A stretch of DNA of 64,000 nucleotides from Corticicoccus populi (GTDB lineage Bacteria > Bacillota > Bacilli > Staphylococcales > Salinicoccaceae), in assembly GCF_042686195.1 (NCBI RefSeq), contig NZ_JBHUOQ010000001.1, positions 434,001 through 498,000 of the forward strand, written 5' to 3'. Of the stretch, positions 8,033-16,910 are shown one piece after another; position 1 is the first letter of the stretch; each line of letters begins with the position of its first letter. The position numbers and the translations under genes were made by a program. Under the pieces are notes generated by a model. It saw only the letters and a program-made list of their open reading frames with translations. It made no database searches and was not told where the DNA came from.

Positions 8033-8201
8033 AGATGAGGCGCATTGCACATGAGTAGCATATCTGATTTAAAGCTCGAAACTTTAGATATGTGAAAGGG
8101 TCTGATGCCGAAATGGTATATTTTTCGAGAGATGTACTGTTGGGTCAGAAGGTTAAGAGCTACTGGCCTGTCATTATTTTTAGGATAATGGAGTGCATCA
8201 C
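8033..8201 (+). promoter_or_regulatory. Lysine riboswitch (L-box) aptamer
   Basis: The leader carries conserved L-box segments in order: GATGAGGCGCAT at the 5' end, a GAAAGGGTCTGATGCCGAA segment, the AAGAGCTACTGGCCTGTCATTATTTT block, and GGAGTGCATCA closing P1. Binding of lysine to this RNA class favours the downstream terminator, so the seven-gene operon is expected to be repressed by lysine. The gene order behind it (asd to lysA) fits exactly. Confidence 0.93.
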
Positions 8202-8217
8202 TTGTATATAAAAACAA

Positions 8218-8243
8218 GTCCCGGCATTCCGGGGCTTTTTTTT
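8218..8243 (+). terminator. Riboswitch-controlled terminator
   Basis: GTCCCGG / CCGGGGC (one G-U pair, 4-nt loop) is followed by eight T residues. It lies between the lysine aptamer and asd. A second small hairpin (CTTGT...ACAAG, 8201-8217) precedes it and may belong to the switching region. Confidence 0.9.
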
Positions 8244-8280
8244 ATACCATTTGATTGTATGACATTAGGAGGAATTGAAT

Positions 8281-9258
8281 ATGACAAAATTAGCAGTCGT
8301 CGGTGCAACAGGTGTTGTAGGAAACAAGATGCTTGAGATGCTTGAAAATTACGGAATCGGATATGATGAGGTCGTTTTATTTTCATCAAAACGCTCAAGC
8401 GGGAAAGAAATTGAATTAAACGGAGAAACATTGGTTGTTCAGGAACTTACTGATGAAAGCACAGACGGTGGATTTGATTATGTAGTGATGAGTGCGGGCG
8501 GCTCAATCAGTGAACACTATGCCCCGCTTTTCGAAAAACACGGTGCCATTGTAATTGATAACTCGAGTCAGTGGAGAATGCATGAAGATATAGATTTAAT
8601 TGTTCCGGAGATTAATGAACCGAAGCTTGACCGGAAAATTATTGCAAATCCAAACTGTTCAACTATCCAGTCAGTGGTTGCATTAAAACCGCTGCAGGAT
8701 AAATTCGGTTTGAAGCGGGTCCATTATGCAACGTATCAGGCAGTGTCCGGTTCCGGTTCCGGCGGTATACGTGATTTAGAAGATGGCGCGAAAGGTGAAG
8801 AACCAACTACCTATCCCCACCCTATTCATAATAATGTACTGCCGCACATCGATGTATTCTTAGAAAACGGCTATACAAAAGAAGAACAGAAAATGATTGA
8901 TGAAACGAAAAAAATATTACAGGATGATGCACTTGAAGTGACAGCAACATGTGTCCGTGTACCTGTTATGGACAGTCACAGTGTCCAAATGAACGTCACG
9001 CTTGATAAAGAAGCAACTGTTGAAGAAGTGAGAGATGCATTTAGAGGATTTTCACACATCGTTTTGATGGATAATCCGGAAAATAATGAATACCCGATGC
9101 CGCTCGATGCTGCAGGGCGACCTGAAGTATTTGTCGGCAGAATCAGAAAAGATCCGACACTGCCGAATACATTCCATGTATGGTGTGTCAGTGATAACTT
9201 ACTGAAAGGTGCAGCGCAGAACACGGTGCAGATTTTACAGACATTGATTGACGAATAA
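8281..9258 (+). CDS. asd: Aspartate-semialdehyde dehydrogenase
   Basis: This enzyme reduces L-aspartyl-4-phosphate to aspartate semialdehyde with NADPH, the branch point towards lysine/diaminopimelate, threonine and methionine. It has 325 residues, the normal length. The start at 8281 has AGGAGG 8 nt upstream. The N-terminal VVGATGVVG motif binds NADPH, and the active-site Cys126 lies in NPNCST. The GSGSGG and later RVPVMDSH motifs belong to substrate binding. It is the first gene of the riboswitch-controlled operon. No aspartokinase gene (lysC) precedes it here, whereas in S. aureus one heads the equivalent operon. Confidence 0.95.
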   Translation: MTKLAVVGATGVVGNKMLEMLENYGIGYDEVVLFSSKRSSGKEIELNGETLVVQELTDESTDGGFDYVVMSAGGSISEHYAPLFEKHGAIVIDNSSQWRMHEDIDLIVPEINEPKLDRKIIANPNCSTIQSVVALKPLQDKFGLKRVHYATYQAVSGSGSGGIRDLEDGAKGEEPTTYPHPIHNNVLPHIDVFLENGYTKEEQKMIDETKKILQDDALEVTATCVRVPVMDSHSVQMNVTLDKEATVEEVRDAFRGFSHIVLMDNPENNEYPMPLDAAGRPEVFVGRIRKDPTLPNTFHVWCVSDNLLKGAAQNTVQILQTLIDE

Positions 9259-9274
9259 TAAGGAGATGACAAAA

Positions 9275-10162
9275 ATGAGTATGATTTTTGAAGGTATTGG
9301 AGTAGCGATGACAACGCCGTTTAGAAATGATGAAATTGATTATGACGCATTCAGAGAACATATTGAATACTTGATTGAAAATGATGTACAAAGTCTGGTA
9401 GTAAACGGAACAACCGGTGAATCCCCTACTTTAAGTTCGGAAGAGGTTAAATCTCTGCTGTCAGCAGCAGTTGAAACTGCAGCGGGTCGTGTACCGGTCG
9501 TTGCAGGTACAGGTACAAACTCAACAAAACGTTCAATTGAGCTTTCACAATATGCGGAACAAATTGGTGCGGACGGGGTGATGTTAATTACACCCTACTA
9601 CAATAAGAGTAATCAACGCGGCTTAGTCGCTCATTTCACAGCGATCGCTGACAGTATCAATATCCCGGTCATACTTTATAATGTCCCTGCCCGTACTGGA
9701 ATGACTATTGAGCCTGAGACAATATTTGAATTAAGTCAGCATGAAAATATTGTTGCATTAAAAGATGCGGTTGGTGATTTAAATTATACGATTAAAGTAT
9801 TGAATCTCATCGATGAGGATTTCGTACTTTACAGTGGTAATGATGATAACTTATGTGATTTTACTGCACTCGGAGGCAGAGGGTTAATTTCAGTCGCAGG
9901 GAATGTCATTCCCGGAGAATTACAGGATGTATATATCCGCACTAAAAATAATGATGCAGCTGCCCGTGCAGCATTCGATGCAGTGATGCCTGTAATCGAT
10001 GCCGTACAGATGGATGTGAATCCAATTCCAATTAAAGTGTTAACAACTGAACTTGGATTTGGAAACTATGAACTCAGACTGCCGTTGATTCCGATTGATG
10101 AAGTAAGTCAGAAAAAAATCAAAGATGCATTTCATGAGTTCAAGGAGGGTGTGAGAGTATGA
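9275..10162 (+). CDS. dapA: 4-Hydroxy-tetrahydrodipicolinate synthase
   Basis: DapA condenses pyruvate with aspartate semialdehyde, the first committed step to diaminopimelate and lysine. The product is a 295-residue TIM-barrel. The start at 9275 (MSMIFEGIG) has AAGGAG 9 nt upstream. NGTTGESPT binds the substrate carboxylate, Tyr135 lies in LYNVPART, and Lys163 in LKDAVGD forms the Schiff base. It follows asd by 16 nt and its end overlaps dapB by 4 nt (ATGA), so translation is coupled. Confidence 0.95.
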   Translation: MSMIFEGIGVAMTTPFRNDEIDYDAFREHIEYLIENDVQSLVVNGTTGESPTLSSEEVKSLLSAAVETAAGRVPVVAGTGTNSTKRSIELSQYAEQIGADGVMLITPYYNKSNQRGLVAHFTAIADSINIPVILYNVPARTGMTIEPETIFELSQHENIVALKDAVGDLNYTIKVLNLIDEDFVLYSGNDDNLCDFTALGGRGLISVAGNVIPGELQDVYIRTKNNDAAARAAFDAVMPVIDAVQMDVNPIPIKVLTTELGFGNYELRLPLIPIDEVSQKKIKDAFHEFKEGVRV

Positions 10163-10872
10163 AAGTTCTGCTCATAGGATATGGAACAATGAATAAAATT
10201 ACTGCCCGTCTTGCTGAAGAAGCCGGTCATGAAATTGTCGGTGTCATCGGCAGAAGCGCTTCCCCATATCCCGAATTTTCTTCAATTGATGAAGCAGGTG
10301 CGGATGTCGCTGTTGATTTTTCCAACCCCGCACTTCTGCTTCCATTAATAGAGCAGGAGTTTAAAACACCGCTTGTTGTTGCGACAACAGGAGAAAAAGA
10401 AAAAATTGTGGAAATATTAAAGACACGTGCTGAGACGGCACCGGTATTTTTCAGTGCAAATATGAGCTACGGTGTGCATGCTGTCACTAAAATACTGGAG
10501 GCGGCACTTGCCCTTCTTGATGATTATGATGTTGAAATTACGGAACGCCATCATAACAAAAAAGTAGATGCTCCGAGCGGTACGCTCGTTAAACTGCTGG
10601 ATGAAGTACTTGCCCGCCGGACAGACAGTTACCCTGTATATGACCGCTCTAATGTAAACCAGCAGCGGAAAAAAGAAGAAATCGGCGTTTCCAGTATGAG
10701 GGGCGGTACGATTGTCGGTACGCATGATGTCATATTTGCAGGTACGGACGAAGTCATTGAACTGCGCCATCAGGCACAGTCCAAGGATATTTTCGCAAAT
10801 GGTGCGATTAAAGCAGCAGCAGCACTTGTGAATAAAGATAACGGTTACTACACATATAACAACTTATTTTAA
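10159..10872 (+). CDS. dapB: 4-Hydroxy-tetrahydrodipicolinate reductase
   Basis: DapB reduces the dapA product to tetrahydrodipicolinate with NAD(P)H. It has 237 residues, typical of the short staphylococcal form. The N-terminal GYGTMNK is the dinucleotide-binding loop; ERHHNKKVDAPSGT carries the catalytic His and Lys. The ATG lies inside the end of dapA and uses the AAGGAGGGTG within the dapA coding sequence as ribosome binding site. dapH follows after 14 nt. Confidence 0.95.
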   Translation: MKVLLIGYGTMNKITARLAEEAGHEIVGVIGRSASPYPEFSSIDEAGADVAVDFSNPALLLPLIEQEFKTPLVVATTGEKEKIVEILKTRAETAPVFFSANMSYGVHAVTKILEAALALLDDYDVEITERHHNKKVDAPSGTLVKLLDEVLARRTDSYPVYDRSNVNQQRKKEEIGVSSMRGGTIVGTHDVIFAGTDEVIELRHQAQSKDIFANGAIKAAAALVNKDNGYYTYNNLF

Positions 10873-10886
10873 AGGAGAAAGTATTC

Positions 10887-11603
10887 ATGGAGAATTTTAC
10901 AGCTGAAGAGATTATTCAATATATATCAAATGCAGAAAAGGTTACACCGGTAAAAGTTTATGCTAATGGACAATTTGAAGGTGTTTCTTTCCCGGAGAGT
11001 TTTAAAGTATTCGGATGCAGTAAATCTAAAACAATTTTTGCGGACTACAGTGAATGGGATGTTTTTTACAAAGAAAATGAATCTTTATTTACTGACATTG
11101 TCGTAGAACAGGACCGCCGCAATTCTGCAATTCCGTTAAAAGATCTGACAAACACTAATGCCCGTATTGAACCAGGTGCATTTATCCGTGAACATGCTGT
11201 CATTGAAGACGGTGCAGTGATTATGATGGGAGCTACGATTAACATCGGTGCTGTGGTCGGTGAAGGTACGATGGTTGATATGAACGCAACTCTCGGCGGC
11301 CGTGCAACGACAGGGAAAAATGTACATGTCGGTGCAGGATCTGTCCTTGCAGGTGTGATTGAACCGCCAAGCGCCTCCCCTGTTGTCATTGAAGATGATG
11401 TTTTAATCGGTGCCAATGCTGTCATTTTAGAAGGTGTTCGTGTCGGTGCCGGAGCAATTGTTGCTGCGGGTGCTATTGTGACTGAAGATGTTCCGGCAGG
11501 AGCAGTCGTTGCAGGTACACCTGCACGGGTGATTAAGCAGACAAGTGAAGTAGAAAGTACAAAACGTGAAATCGTCTCAGCATTACGCCGTTTAAATGAC
11601 TGA
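10887..11603 (+). CDS. dapH: Tetrahydrodipicolinate N-acetyltransferase
   Basis: This enzyme acetylates tetrahydrodipicolinate with acetyl-CoA, so the organism uses the acetyl branch of the pathway. It has 238 residues: an N-terminal alpha/beta domain of about 85 residues followed by left-handed beta-helix hexapeptide repeats (IEPGAF, IEDGAV, IGAVVG and so on) up to about residue 215. AAAGGAG precedes the ATG. The stop codon lies inside the start of dapL, an 8-nt overlap. Staphylococcal annotation often calls this gene dapD. Confidence 0.93.
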   Translation: MENFTAEEIIQYISNAEKVTPVKVYANGQFEGVSFPESFKVFGCSKSKTIFADYSEWDVFYKENESLFTDIVVEQDRRNSAIPLKDLTNTNARIEPGAFIREHAVIEDGAVIMMGATINIGAVVGEGTMVDMNATLGGRATTGKNVHVGAGSVLAGVIEPPSASPVVIEDDVLIGANAVILEGVRVGAGAIVAAGAIVTEDVPAGAVVAGTPARVIKQTSEVESTKREIVSALRRLND

Positions 11604-12732
11604 TTTGGAATTTGTGACAACTCACAGAAGATATCTGCATGCACACCCTGAACTGAGTATGAATGAATTTAACACAACGCGTTATATAAAGGAAGTTCTG
11701 AATTCTTTAAATATAGAATATACAACACCTCTAAATACTGGTGTTATCGTAGAACTTGACGGTAACAGTGATACCACAATCGGTTTCCGTGCAGATATAG
11801 ATGCGCTGCCGATTCATGAAGAAAATGATACAGAGTATCGAAGTTTAACAGACGGTGTTATGCATGCATGTGGGCACGACGGTCATACCGCGGCCCTTCT
11901 TTTATTTGTTAAGAGATGTCACGATTTAAAAAATAATGGGTTACTCAAGCATAACTGTGTGTTTATTTTCCAGCCGAGCGAAGAGACGATGGCCGGTGCG
12001 AAACAACTCATAGATGCCTGGGGCGGCAGTATGAAGATGGATGCGGTGTTTGGTGTTCATCTGATGCCTGATGAGGATACGGGGCTTTATCTGTACCGTG
12101 ATGACGAAATCACGGCGAGTGCGACAGAATACAGATTTTATATTACAGGACAGTCAAGTCATGTGGCACAAAAGCATAAGGGAGTTTCCGCAGTGGAAGC
12201 CTTGATGTATGTGGCACGTGAAGTGAGCCAGATTCAGCAGTATCATCTTGACGGATTGAACAGAAATATTGTTCATGTCGGGCAGATGAATGCCGGTGAA
12301 GCAATCAATACTGTTGCTTCAAATGCCTATCTTGAAGGTACAATACGGACATATGAAGCGGACGATTTAAATACTGTAACAAGACAGATGGATAAAATCA
12401 GACAAAGCGCACAATTATTATACGGAGTGGATGTTGCCCTTAAATTTAATGAAGGATACCCTGCGACCAAAAACAGTCCGGAATTAAAAACAGTCGTTGA
12501 TCAGGCGGTTAAAAATATCAACGGAACGTCTGTATTAAATGATAAGCCGTATTTGTTCGGCGAAGACTTTAGTTTCTACAGAGAAATCGCCCCTTCATAC
12601 TTCATATTTGTCGGTGCAAAAGATGATTCTAAAGGATTCAACAGCAGTCTTCATACTGCTCGATTTGATTTTGATGAACATGTATTAATGAATGTTGCAG
12701 ATTATTTTGAAGAAATAGTAAAAGTGTTTTAG
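11596..12732 (+). CDS. dapL: N-acetyldiaminopimelate deacetylase
   Basis: This M20-family metallohydrolase removes the acetyl group from N-acetyl-LL-diaminopimelate. It has 378 residues. Metal-binding motifs are DIDALP, the MHACGHDGH cluster and PSEETMAG; a dimerisation lid domain follows (about residues 180-290). The ATG overlaps the end of dapH by 8 nt, and alr follows 11 nt after the stop. No gene for the N-acetyl-LL-diaminopimelate aminotransferase step is in the operon; in Bacillales it is encoded elsewhere (patA). Confidence 0.93.
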   Translation: MTDLEFVTTHRRYLHAHPELSMNEFNTTRYIKEVLNSLNIEYTTPLNTGVIVELDGNSDTTIGFRADIDALPIHEENDTEYRSLTDGVMHACGHDGHTAALLLFVKRCHDLKNNGLLKHNCVFIFQPSEETMAGAKQLIDAWGGSMKMDAVFGVHLMPDEDTGLYLYRDDEITASATEYRFYITGQSSHVAQKHKGVSAVEALMYVAREVSQIQQYHLDGLNRNIVHVGQMNAGEAINTVASNAYLEGTIRTYEADDLNTVTRQMDKIRQSAQLLYGVDVALKFNEGYPATKNSPELKTVVDQAVKNINGTSVLNDKPYLFGEDFSFYREIAPSYFIFVGAKDDSKGFNSSLHTARFDFDEHVLMNVADYFEEIVKVF

Positions 12733-12743
12733 GAGAGGATACA

Positions 12744-13805
12744 ATGGGTGGTACATTCAGTATCAATCAAAAGGAATTTATCAATCAGGCACAAAACATA
12801 ACCAAAAATATTCCAACGATTGCGGTTGTTAAAAATAATGCTTATAATCACGGTCTTGAATTCAGTGTGAAGTGTTTTATAGAAGCAGGGATTAAGGCTT
12901 TCGGCACTACGAATATAGCTGAAGCAGTCAAAATCAGGGAAATTAATCAAGAGGTACGCATATTTTTAATGAATCCGACAGCTGAATTTGATGCGGTGCG
13001 TCAATATCAGCTTGATATCACCCTCCCCTCCTTAGAGTATTATAAAAAATATCAACAGAGTTTAAACGGGATTAATGTACACCTGGAATACGCCGGCCTG
13101 TTTAACCGTTCCGGTTTCAACAGTGCTGAAGAAATGCTTGAAGTACTCCATCATGAAAAGAAACTGGATGAAACTGAGCGCTTCAATCTTACCGGTTTAT
13201 GGACTCATTTTGGATATGCAGATGAGTTTGACGGTGTTTATGAAGAAGAACGTGAAGGATGGCTCTCTATTGTAGAAACATTTCAGAAACGTGATATCAG
13301 AATTCCTGTAATTCATGCACAGAATACAGCGAGTTTTGTCAGAGACGGATTGTTCGACGGGCACACCCATTTAAGACTCGGGGTCGGATTATACGGCGGT
13401 ACGCCGTATGAGGAGGCCCCCGGTACTTATAATCAGTCAATTTCTCTTTCTGCCCCGGTGATACAGATCAGACCCCTTTCTAAAGGTATGCCTTGCGGCT
13501 ACAGTGCAGCATTTGTGGCAAAGAAGGATACGAAGGCTGCGGTTGTTGACATTGGCTATGGAGATGGTATCATGCGTTCACGTGCATCATATGAATGTGA
13601 GATAAACGGGAAGATGTATCCAATTCGGGCGTTAATGATGAGTCATATGCTGGTTGAAGTTGATGATTGCGTGTCAACAGCAGATACAGTATATATTTAT
13701 AATAAAAATCTCCGTGTGGATGATTTTAGAAACCGCGGAATCGGTGCAGTATCTGAACAGCTCGGAGCTCTTAATTTTCAAACATTAAAACAGGAGGTAT
13801 ATTAA
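12744..13805 (+). CDS. alr: Alanine racemase (dap-operon paralogue)
   Basis: This PLP-dependent enzyme interconverts L- and D-alanine for peptidoglycan. It has 353 residues: an N-terminal TIM-barrel and a C-terminal beta domain. The PLP lysine is Lys30 in VVKNNAYNHG; canonical enzymes read VVKANAYGHG, so this belongs to the second, operon-linked group (alr2 in S. aureus). CGYSAAFVAK and RLGVGLYG carry other active-site segments. It lies between dapL and lysA under lysine riboswitch control, which ties it to wall-precursor supply. A different racemase specificity cannot be excluded from sequence alone. Confidence 0.88.
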   Translation: MGGTFSINQKEFINQAQNITKNIPTIAVVKNNAYNHGLEFSVKCFIEAGIKAFGTTNIAEAVKIREINQEVRIFLMNPTAEFDAVRQYQLDITLPSLEYYKKYQQSLNGINVHLEYAGLFNRSGFNSAEEMLEVLHHEKKLDETERFNLTGLWTHFGYADEFDGVYEEEREGWLSIVETFQKRDIRIPVIHAQNTASFVRDGLFDGHTHLRLGVGLYGGTPYEEAPGTYNQSISLSAPVIQIRPLSKGMPCGYSAAFVAKKDTKAAVVDIGYGDGIMRSRASYECEINGKMYPIRALMMSHMLVEVDDCVSTADTVYIYNKNLRVDDFRNRGIGAVSEQLGALNFQTLKQEVY

Positions 13806-15067
13806 TGTCACTAGAATATTTAAATAACCGGCTGCAGTTTGCCGGACAGGATATTACGGCAGTTGCAGAGGAATTCGGAACACCGCTTATTGTATATGAT
13901 GAAGCTTATATGCGTCATCAGATGAGAAGATTTCATAATGTACTTTCATTAAAAGATATCCCTTACTCTGTTTCCTATGCTTCAAAAGCATTCTCCACCC
14001 TCGGGATGATTCAGATTCTCGAAGAAGAAAATATGGAACTGGACGTCGTTTCTATCGGTGAATTATACACTGCGTTAAAGGCCGGATTTGAGCCGGAAGA
14101 TATTCATTTTCACGGTAATAATAAAACACCGGAAGAAATCAGTTATGCGTTAAATCACGGGGTAAAATTCTTTGTAATTGATTCTGTAGATGAAATCGGG
14201 CTGATTGACAGTCTTGCTTCTGAAACGGTCGATGTTTTAATACGGATTAATCCAGGCATTGATGTGGATACGCATGAATTTATATCCACTGGTCAGGAAG
14301 ACAGTAAATTCGGATTGTCCTTAATTACCGGAGATGCACTTAAGGCAGTGAAAACAATTAATGACAGCAGACATCTAAACTTTAAAGGTCTTCATTATCA
14401 TCTAGGTTCCCAGCTGTCTGTCTATGCACCGTTTGTTAATGCATTGATCCGGGTATTTGACTGGCTGGATGCGCATGAAATAGAAATAGACATTTTGAAT
14501 ATGGGCGGCGGATACGGTATCGTTTATACTGAAGAGGACATCCCCTTCCCTATTGAAGAAGGTTTCGATGTCATAATTGATAAACTGAAACAGTTATGTG
14601 AGCAATACGAACGGCCTGTGCCTCATGTCATGATTGAACCGGGACGTTCAATTACAGCAGAAGCGGCTGTGACGGTTTATAAAGTGGGGACAATTAAAAC
14701 AATACCCGGCGTGAGTAAGTATGTATCTGTAGACGGCGGTATGAGTGATCATATCAGAACACCGCTGTACGGCGCAGAATATGAAATTCTGCCGGCAGAA
14801 TTGACGGATGATGAAAATCAGGAAGTTCATGTTGTCGGTAAACTCTGTGAATCCGGAGATATTATCGGTAAAAATAAAGTACTGCCGAAAAATATTAAAC
14901 GCGGAGATTTACTGGTTGTCAAATCAACAGGAGCCTACCACTATTCAATGGCTTCAAATTATAATCAGATGTTGAAACCGGCAGTGGTATTTATCAATGA
15001 AGAAGGCATAAAAGAAGTTGTGAAGCGGCAGTCTCTGGAGCAGTTGATTCAAAATGATATATTATAA
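13805..15067 (+). CDS. lysA: Diaminopimelate decarboxylase
   Basis: LysA decarboxylates meso-diaminopimelate to L-lysine, the last step of the pathway. It has 420 residues and a fold-type III PLP barrel. Lys61 in SYASKAFS is the PLP lysine; HFHGNNK, GGGYG and EPGRS are cofactor and phosphate motifs, and GKLCESGD carries the catalytic Cys. The ATG shares one base with the alr stop (TAATG), with AGGAGGTAT upstream. It closes the operon, with a terminator about 30 nt after the stop. Confidence 0.95.
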   Translation: MSLEYLNNRLQFAGQDITAVAEEFGTPLIVYDEAYMRHQMRRFHNVLSLKDIPYSVSYASKAFSTLGMIQILEEENMELDVVSIGELYTALKAGFEPEDIHFHGNNKTPEEISYALNHGVKFFVIDSVDEIGLIDSLASETVDVLIRINPGIDVDTHEFISTGQEDSKFGLSLITGDALKAVKTINDSRHLNFKGLHYHLGSQLSVYAPFVNALIRVFDWLDAHEIEIDILNMGGGYGIVYTEEDIPFPIEEGFDVIIDKLKQLCEQYERPVPHVMIEPGRSITAEAAVTVYKVGTIKTIPGVSKYVSVDGGMSDHIRTPLYGAEYEILPAELTDDENQEVHVVGKLCESGDIIGKNKVLPKNIKRGDLLVVKSTGAYHYSMASNYNQMLKPAVVFINEEGIKEVVKRQSLEQLIQNDIL

Positions 15068-15094
15068 AAAGAATACAGAAGAATATGATAATAT

Positions 15095-15127
15095 AAATCC
15101 TTTTAGCTTTTAGTTAAAAGGATTTTT
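15095..15127 (+). terminator. Terminator of the dap-lysA operon
   Basis: AAATCCTTTTA pairs with TAAAAGGATTT around a short loop and is followed by a T run. Confidence 0.85.
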
Positions 15128-15156
15128 TGATTGTTGTTCAATTAAGAGTGTATAAT
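15127..15156 (+). promoter_or_regulatory. Putative promoter of pncA
   Basis: TTGATT (15127-15132) and a perfect TATAAT (15151-15156) are 18 nt apart, immediately after the operon terminator and 35 nt ahead of the start codon. Confidence 0.55.
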
Positions 15157-15190
15157 GTAATCAGTTTAATAATAAAAGGGGATGACAAGA

Positions 15191-15730
15191 GTGAAGGAAG
15201 CTTTAATTATTGTAGATATGAGTAATGATTTTGTGGCGGATGAAGGCACGTTGACTGTCGGAAAGCCTGCACAGGAAATAGTTGGTTATATCAGGAATTT
15301 AGCCGATACTTTTTTAAATAAAGGGAATATCGTGGTGATTGCGATGGATGCACATATAAAGGACGATAAGCACTTCAATACTTGGCCGCCGCATAATATT
15401 ATCGGTACAAAAGGACAGGAGTTGTACGGTGAGCTATATGAATGGCATAAAAATAATCTGGATAATAACAAAGTTTTATATCAACCGAAACAGAATTACA
15501 ATGCATTCTTTAATACAGACCTCGCTGAAAAACTTAGAAATGAAAACGTTGATACAGTCCATATTGCCGGTGTGACTACAGATATTTGTGATTTCCTGAC
15601 GGTTGCCGGTGCGGATGCGGAGGGATTCAACACAGTGATTCACAGGCGTGGCGCGGCGACTTTTACAAATAACGGGGATTTAATGATTGAACATATGGAA
15701 CGCTGTTTCCAGACACAGGTGATTGAATAG
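15191..15730 (+). CDS. pncA: Nicotinamidase (isochorismatase family)
   Basis: This 179-residue cysteine hydrolase closely resembles B. subtilis PncA, which deamidates nicotinamide to nicotinate for NAD salvage. The GTG at 15191 is preferred because AAGGGG sits 9 nt upstream; that same sequence touches an ATG at 15182. The family triad is visible: Asp in IIVDMSNDF, Lys in YQPKQNY and Cys in GVTTDICDF. The metal ligands lie in MDAH and PPHN. It is a single gene between the dap operon and a bidirectional hairpin. Another amide substrate is possible but less likely. Confidence 0.82.
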   Translation: MKEALIIVDMSNDFVADEGTLTVGKPAQEIVGYIRNLADTFLNKGNIVVIAMDAHIKDDKHFNTWPPHNIIGTKGQELYGELYEWHKNNLDNNKVLYQPKQNYNAFFNTDLAEKLRNENVDTVHIAGVTTDICDFLTVAGADAEGFNTVIHRRGAATFTNNGDLMIEHMERCFQTQVIE

Positions 15731-15764
15731 GTATTCTCTCACAGTATTGTGGATATTAATAAAG

Positions 15765-15797
15765 AGAGATGCGGTTAGTTTAACTAACCGCATCTCT
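15765..15797. terminator. Bidirectional hairpin between pncA and cspA
   Basis: A perfect inverted repeat has 16-nt arms (AGAGATGCGGTTAGTT / AACTAACCGCATCTCT) around one T. It lies between convergent genes and probably ends both transcripts, although the T runs are poor. Confidence 0.7.
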
Positions 15798-15854
15798 CCT
15801 CAGTGATACAAATCAATTCATTACAATTTAATTGTTTTGTTAAATTAATTTATA

Positions 15855-16055
15855 TTATAGTTTAACAACGTTAGCAGCCTGTGGACCGCGGTCGCCTTCA
15901 ACTACTTCAAATTCTACTGATTGACCTTCTTCAAGAGATTTGTAACCTTCTTGATTGATCGCTGAGAAATGAACGAATACGTCGTTTTCTCCTTCGATCT
16001 CGATGAAACCAAAACCTTTTTCTGCATTAAACCATTTTACTGTACCTTGTTTCAT
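15855..16055 (-). CDS. cspA: Cold-shock protein CspA
   Basis: This is a 66-residue single-stranded nucleic-acid chaperone with the standard five-strand cold-shock fold. RNP1 is KGFGFIEIEG and RNP2 is VFVHFSAI. The start at 16055 (MKQGTVKWFN) has GGAGG 8 nt upstream. Its mRNA has a leader of about 100 nt from a clear promoter, the arrangement that in cold-shock genes forms a temperature-responsive structure. In S. aureus cspA (msaB) affects capsule and virulence regulators; whether this applies here is unknown. Confidence 0.95.
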   Translation of the reverse strand: MKQGTVKWFNAEKGFGFIEIEGENDVFVHFSAINQEGYKSLEEGQSVEFEVVEGDRGPQAANVVKL

Positions 16056-16165
16056 TAAATGTTCCTCCAAAGACTATATTCAACAACACACAATTCGTTA
16101 TAGTCTCGAAAAAATAGAATAACTAGTCTTTCTCGTACTGTAACAAATGCTTGTTGATAGTTCCT

Positions 16166-16194
16166 AGTATACTAGAGAGGACGGGACTTTGCAA
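16166..16194 (-). promoter_or_regulatory. Promoter of cspA
   Basis: On the minus strand, TTGCAA (16194-16189) and TATACT (16171-16166) are 17 nt apart. Transcription would begin near 16160, giving a leader of about 100 nt before the cspA start. Confidence 0.7.
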
Positions 16195-16219
16195 TGCCTA
16201 TATGGGATTTATCAGTATT

Positions 16220-16513
16220 TTATGATTTCAATATTTCGTTGTTTTTTAACATTACAGGTGTGTAAAAAATCTGGAGAGATTCTTCACACTCTTCGCAGTA
16301 TTCCATGTCACATACATTGTAAAATGCAGTCATTCCATACTTTCCTTCAATATTACTGTGAAATTTATTTTTCATGTCTTTCAACAGTTCGTGGTAAAAT
16401 GTTATCATAGATTCTTTCGTAGAGAATTCATAAGATTTATCTATATCATTCTGCCATCCATCAAAAAGCCACCAGCCTTCATAATCTGCTTTAATAACGG
16501 CAACTTGATACAT
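16220..16513 (-). CDS. DUF1033-family protein
   Basis: This 97-residue protein of unknown function matches, from memory, the DUF1033 family found beside cspA in staphylococci (N-terminus MYQVAVIKADYEGWWLFDGW). It is acidic and aromatic-rich, with CDMEYCEECEE (three Cys) near the C-terminus. The start at 16513 has GAGG 8 nt upstream; an upstream in-frame Met has no such site. It is encoded on the same strand as cspA, upstream of it, but cspA has its own promoter, which begins inside the 26-nt gap after this stop codon. Confidence 0.75.
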   Translation of the reverse strand: MYQVAVIKADYEGWWLFDGWQNDIDKSYEFSTKESMITFYHELLKDMKNKFHSNIEGKYGMTAFYNVCDMEYCEECEESLQIFYTPVMLKNNEILKS

Positions 16514-16561
16514 ATTAAAAACCTCTATTCTGTAAAGTGATATCACTTACACATTATAAAC

Positions 16562-16574
16562 GCGAATAATTCGC
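16562..16574. repeat. Short palindrome between divergent genes
   Basis: GCGAATAATTCGC has 6-nt arms around one A. It lies between the DUF1033 gene and acyP, next to a probable acyP -10 (TATAAT, 16594-16599), and could be a regulator site. No regulator is identified. Confidence 0.3.
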
Positions 16575-16620
16575 AATATCAAGAAGAAACTCCTATAATT
16601 ATAAGTAAGAGGTGTTTATT

Positions 16621-16890
16621 ATGAAGGCAAAATTAGTGATTGTAACTGGTAAAGTCCAGGCAGTTGGTTTTCGTTTTTCCACTAAAATGATTGCAGATGA
16701 TCTTGATATAAAAGGATATGCCAAAAATGTTCAGGATTATGTAGAGATTCTCGGTGTAGGAGAAGATGAAAAACTGAATCAGTTTGTCAATAAAGTCATC
16801 CAGGGTGCATCACCGTCCTCAAGAGTAGATGATTACTCAGTAAAAGAAGTTTCGGTTGATGAGTCATACAAGAAGTTTTATACAAATTAG
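16621..16890 (+). CDS. acyP: Acylphosphatase
   Basis: This is an 89-residue cytosolic enzyme that hydrolyses acylphosphates. The start at 16621 has AAGAGGTG 6 nt upstream. The active-site Arg18 lies in GKVQAVGFRFS (canonical GxVQGVGFR) and Asn36 in GYAKNVQD. The length is exactly that of the family. xpaC follows after 20 nt, so acyP-xpaC-telA may be one transcript, the S. aureus arrangement as I remember it. Confidence 0.93.
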   Translation: MKAKLVIVTGKVQAVGFRFSTKMIADDLDIKGYAKNVQDYVEILGVGEDEKLNQFVNKVIQGASPSSRVDDYSVKEVSVDESYKKFYTN

Positions 16891-16910
16891 TTTAGCGCAG
16901 GTGTTTATTT

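Noticed and set aside
11066..11644. 192-codon minus-strand frame across dapH
   Set aside because: Low-complexity Ala/Pro/Thr/Ile sequence is the antisense image of the hexapeptide repeats.
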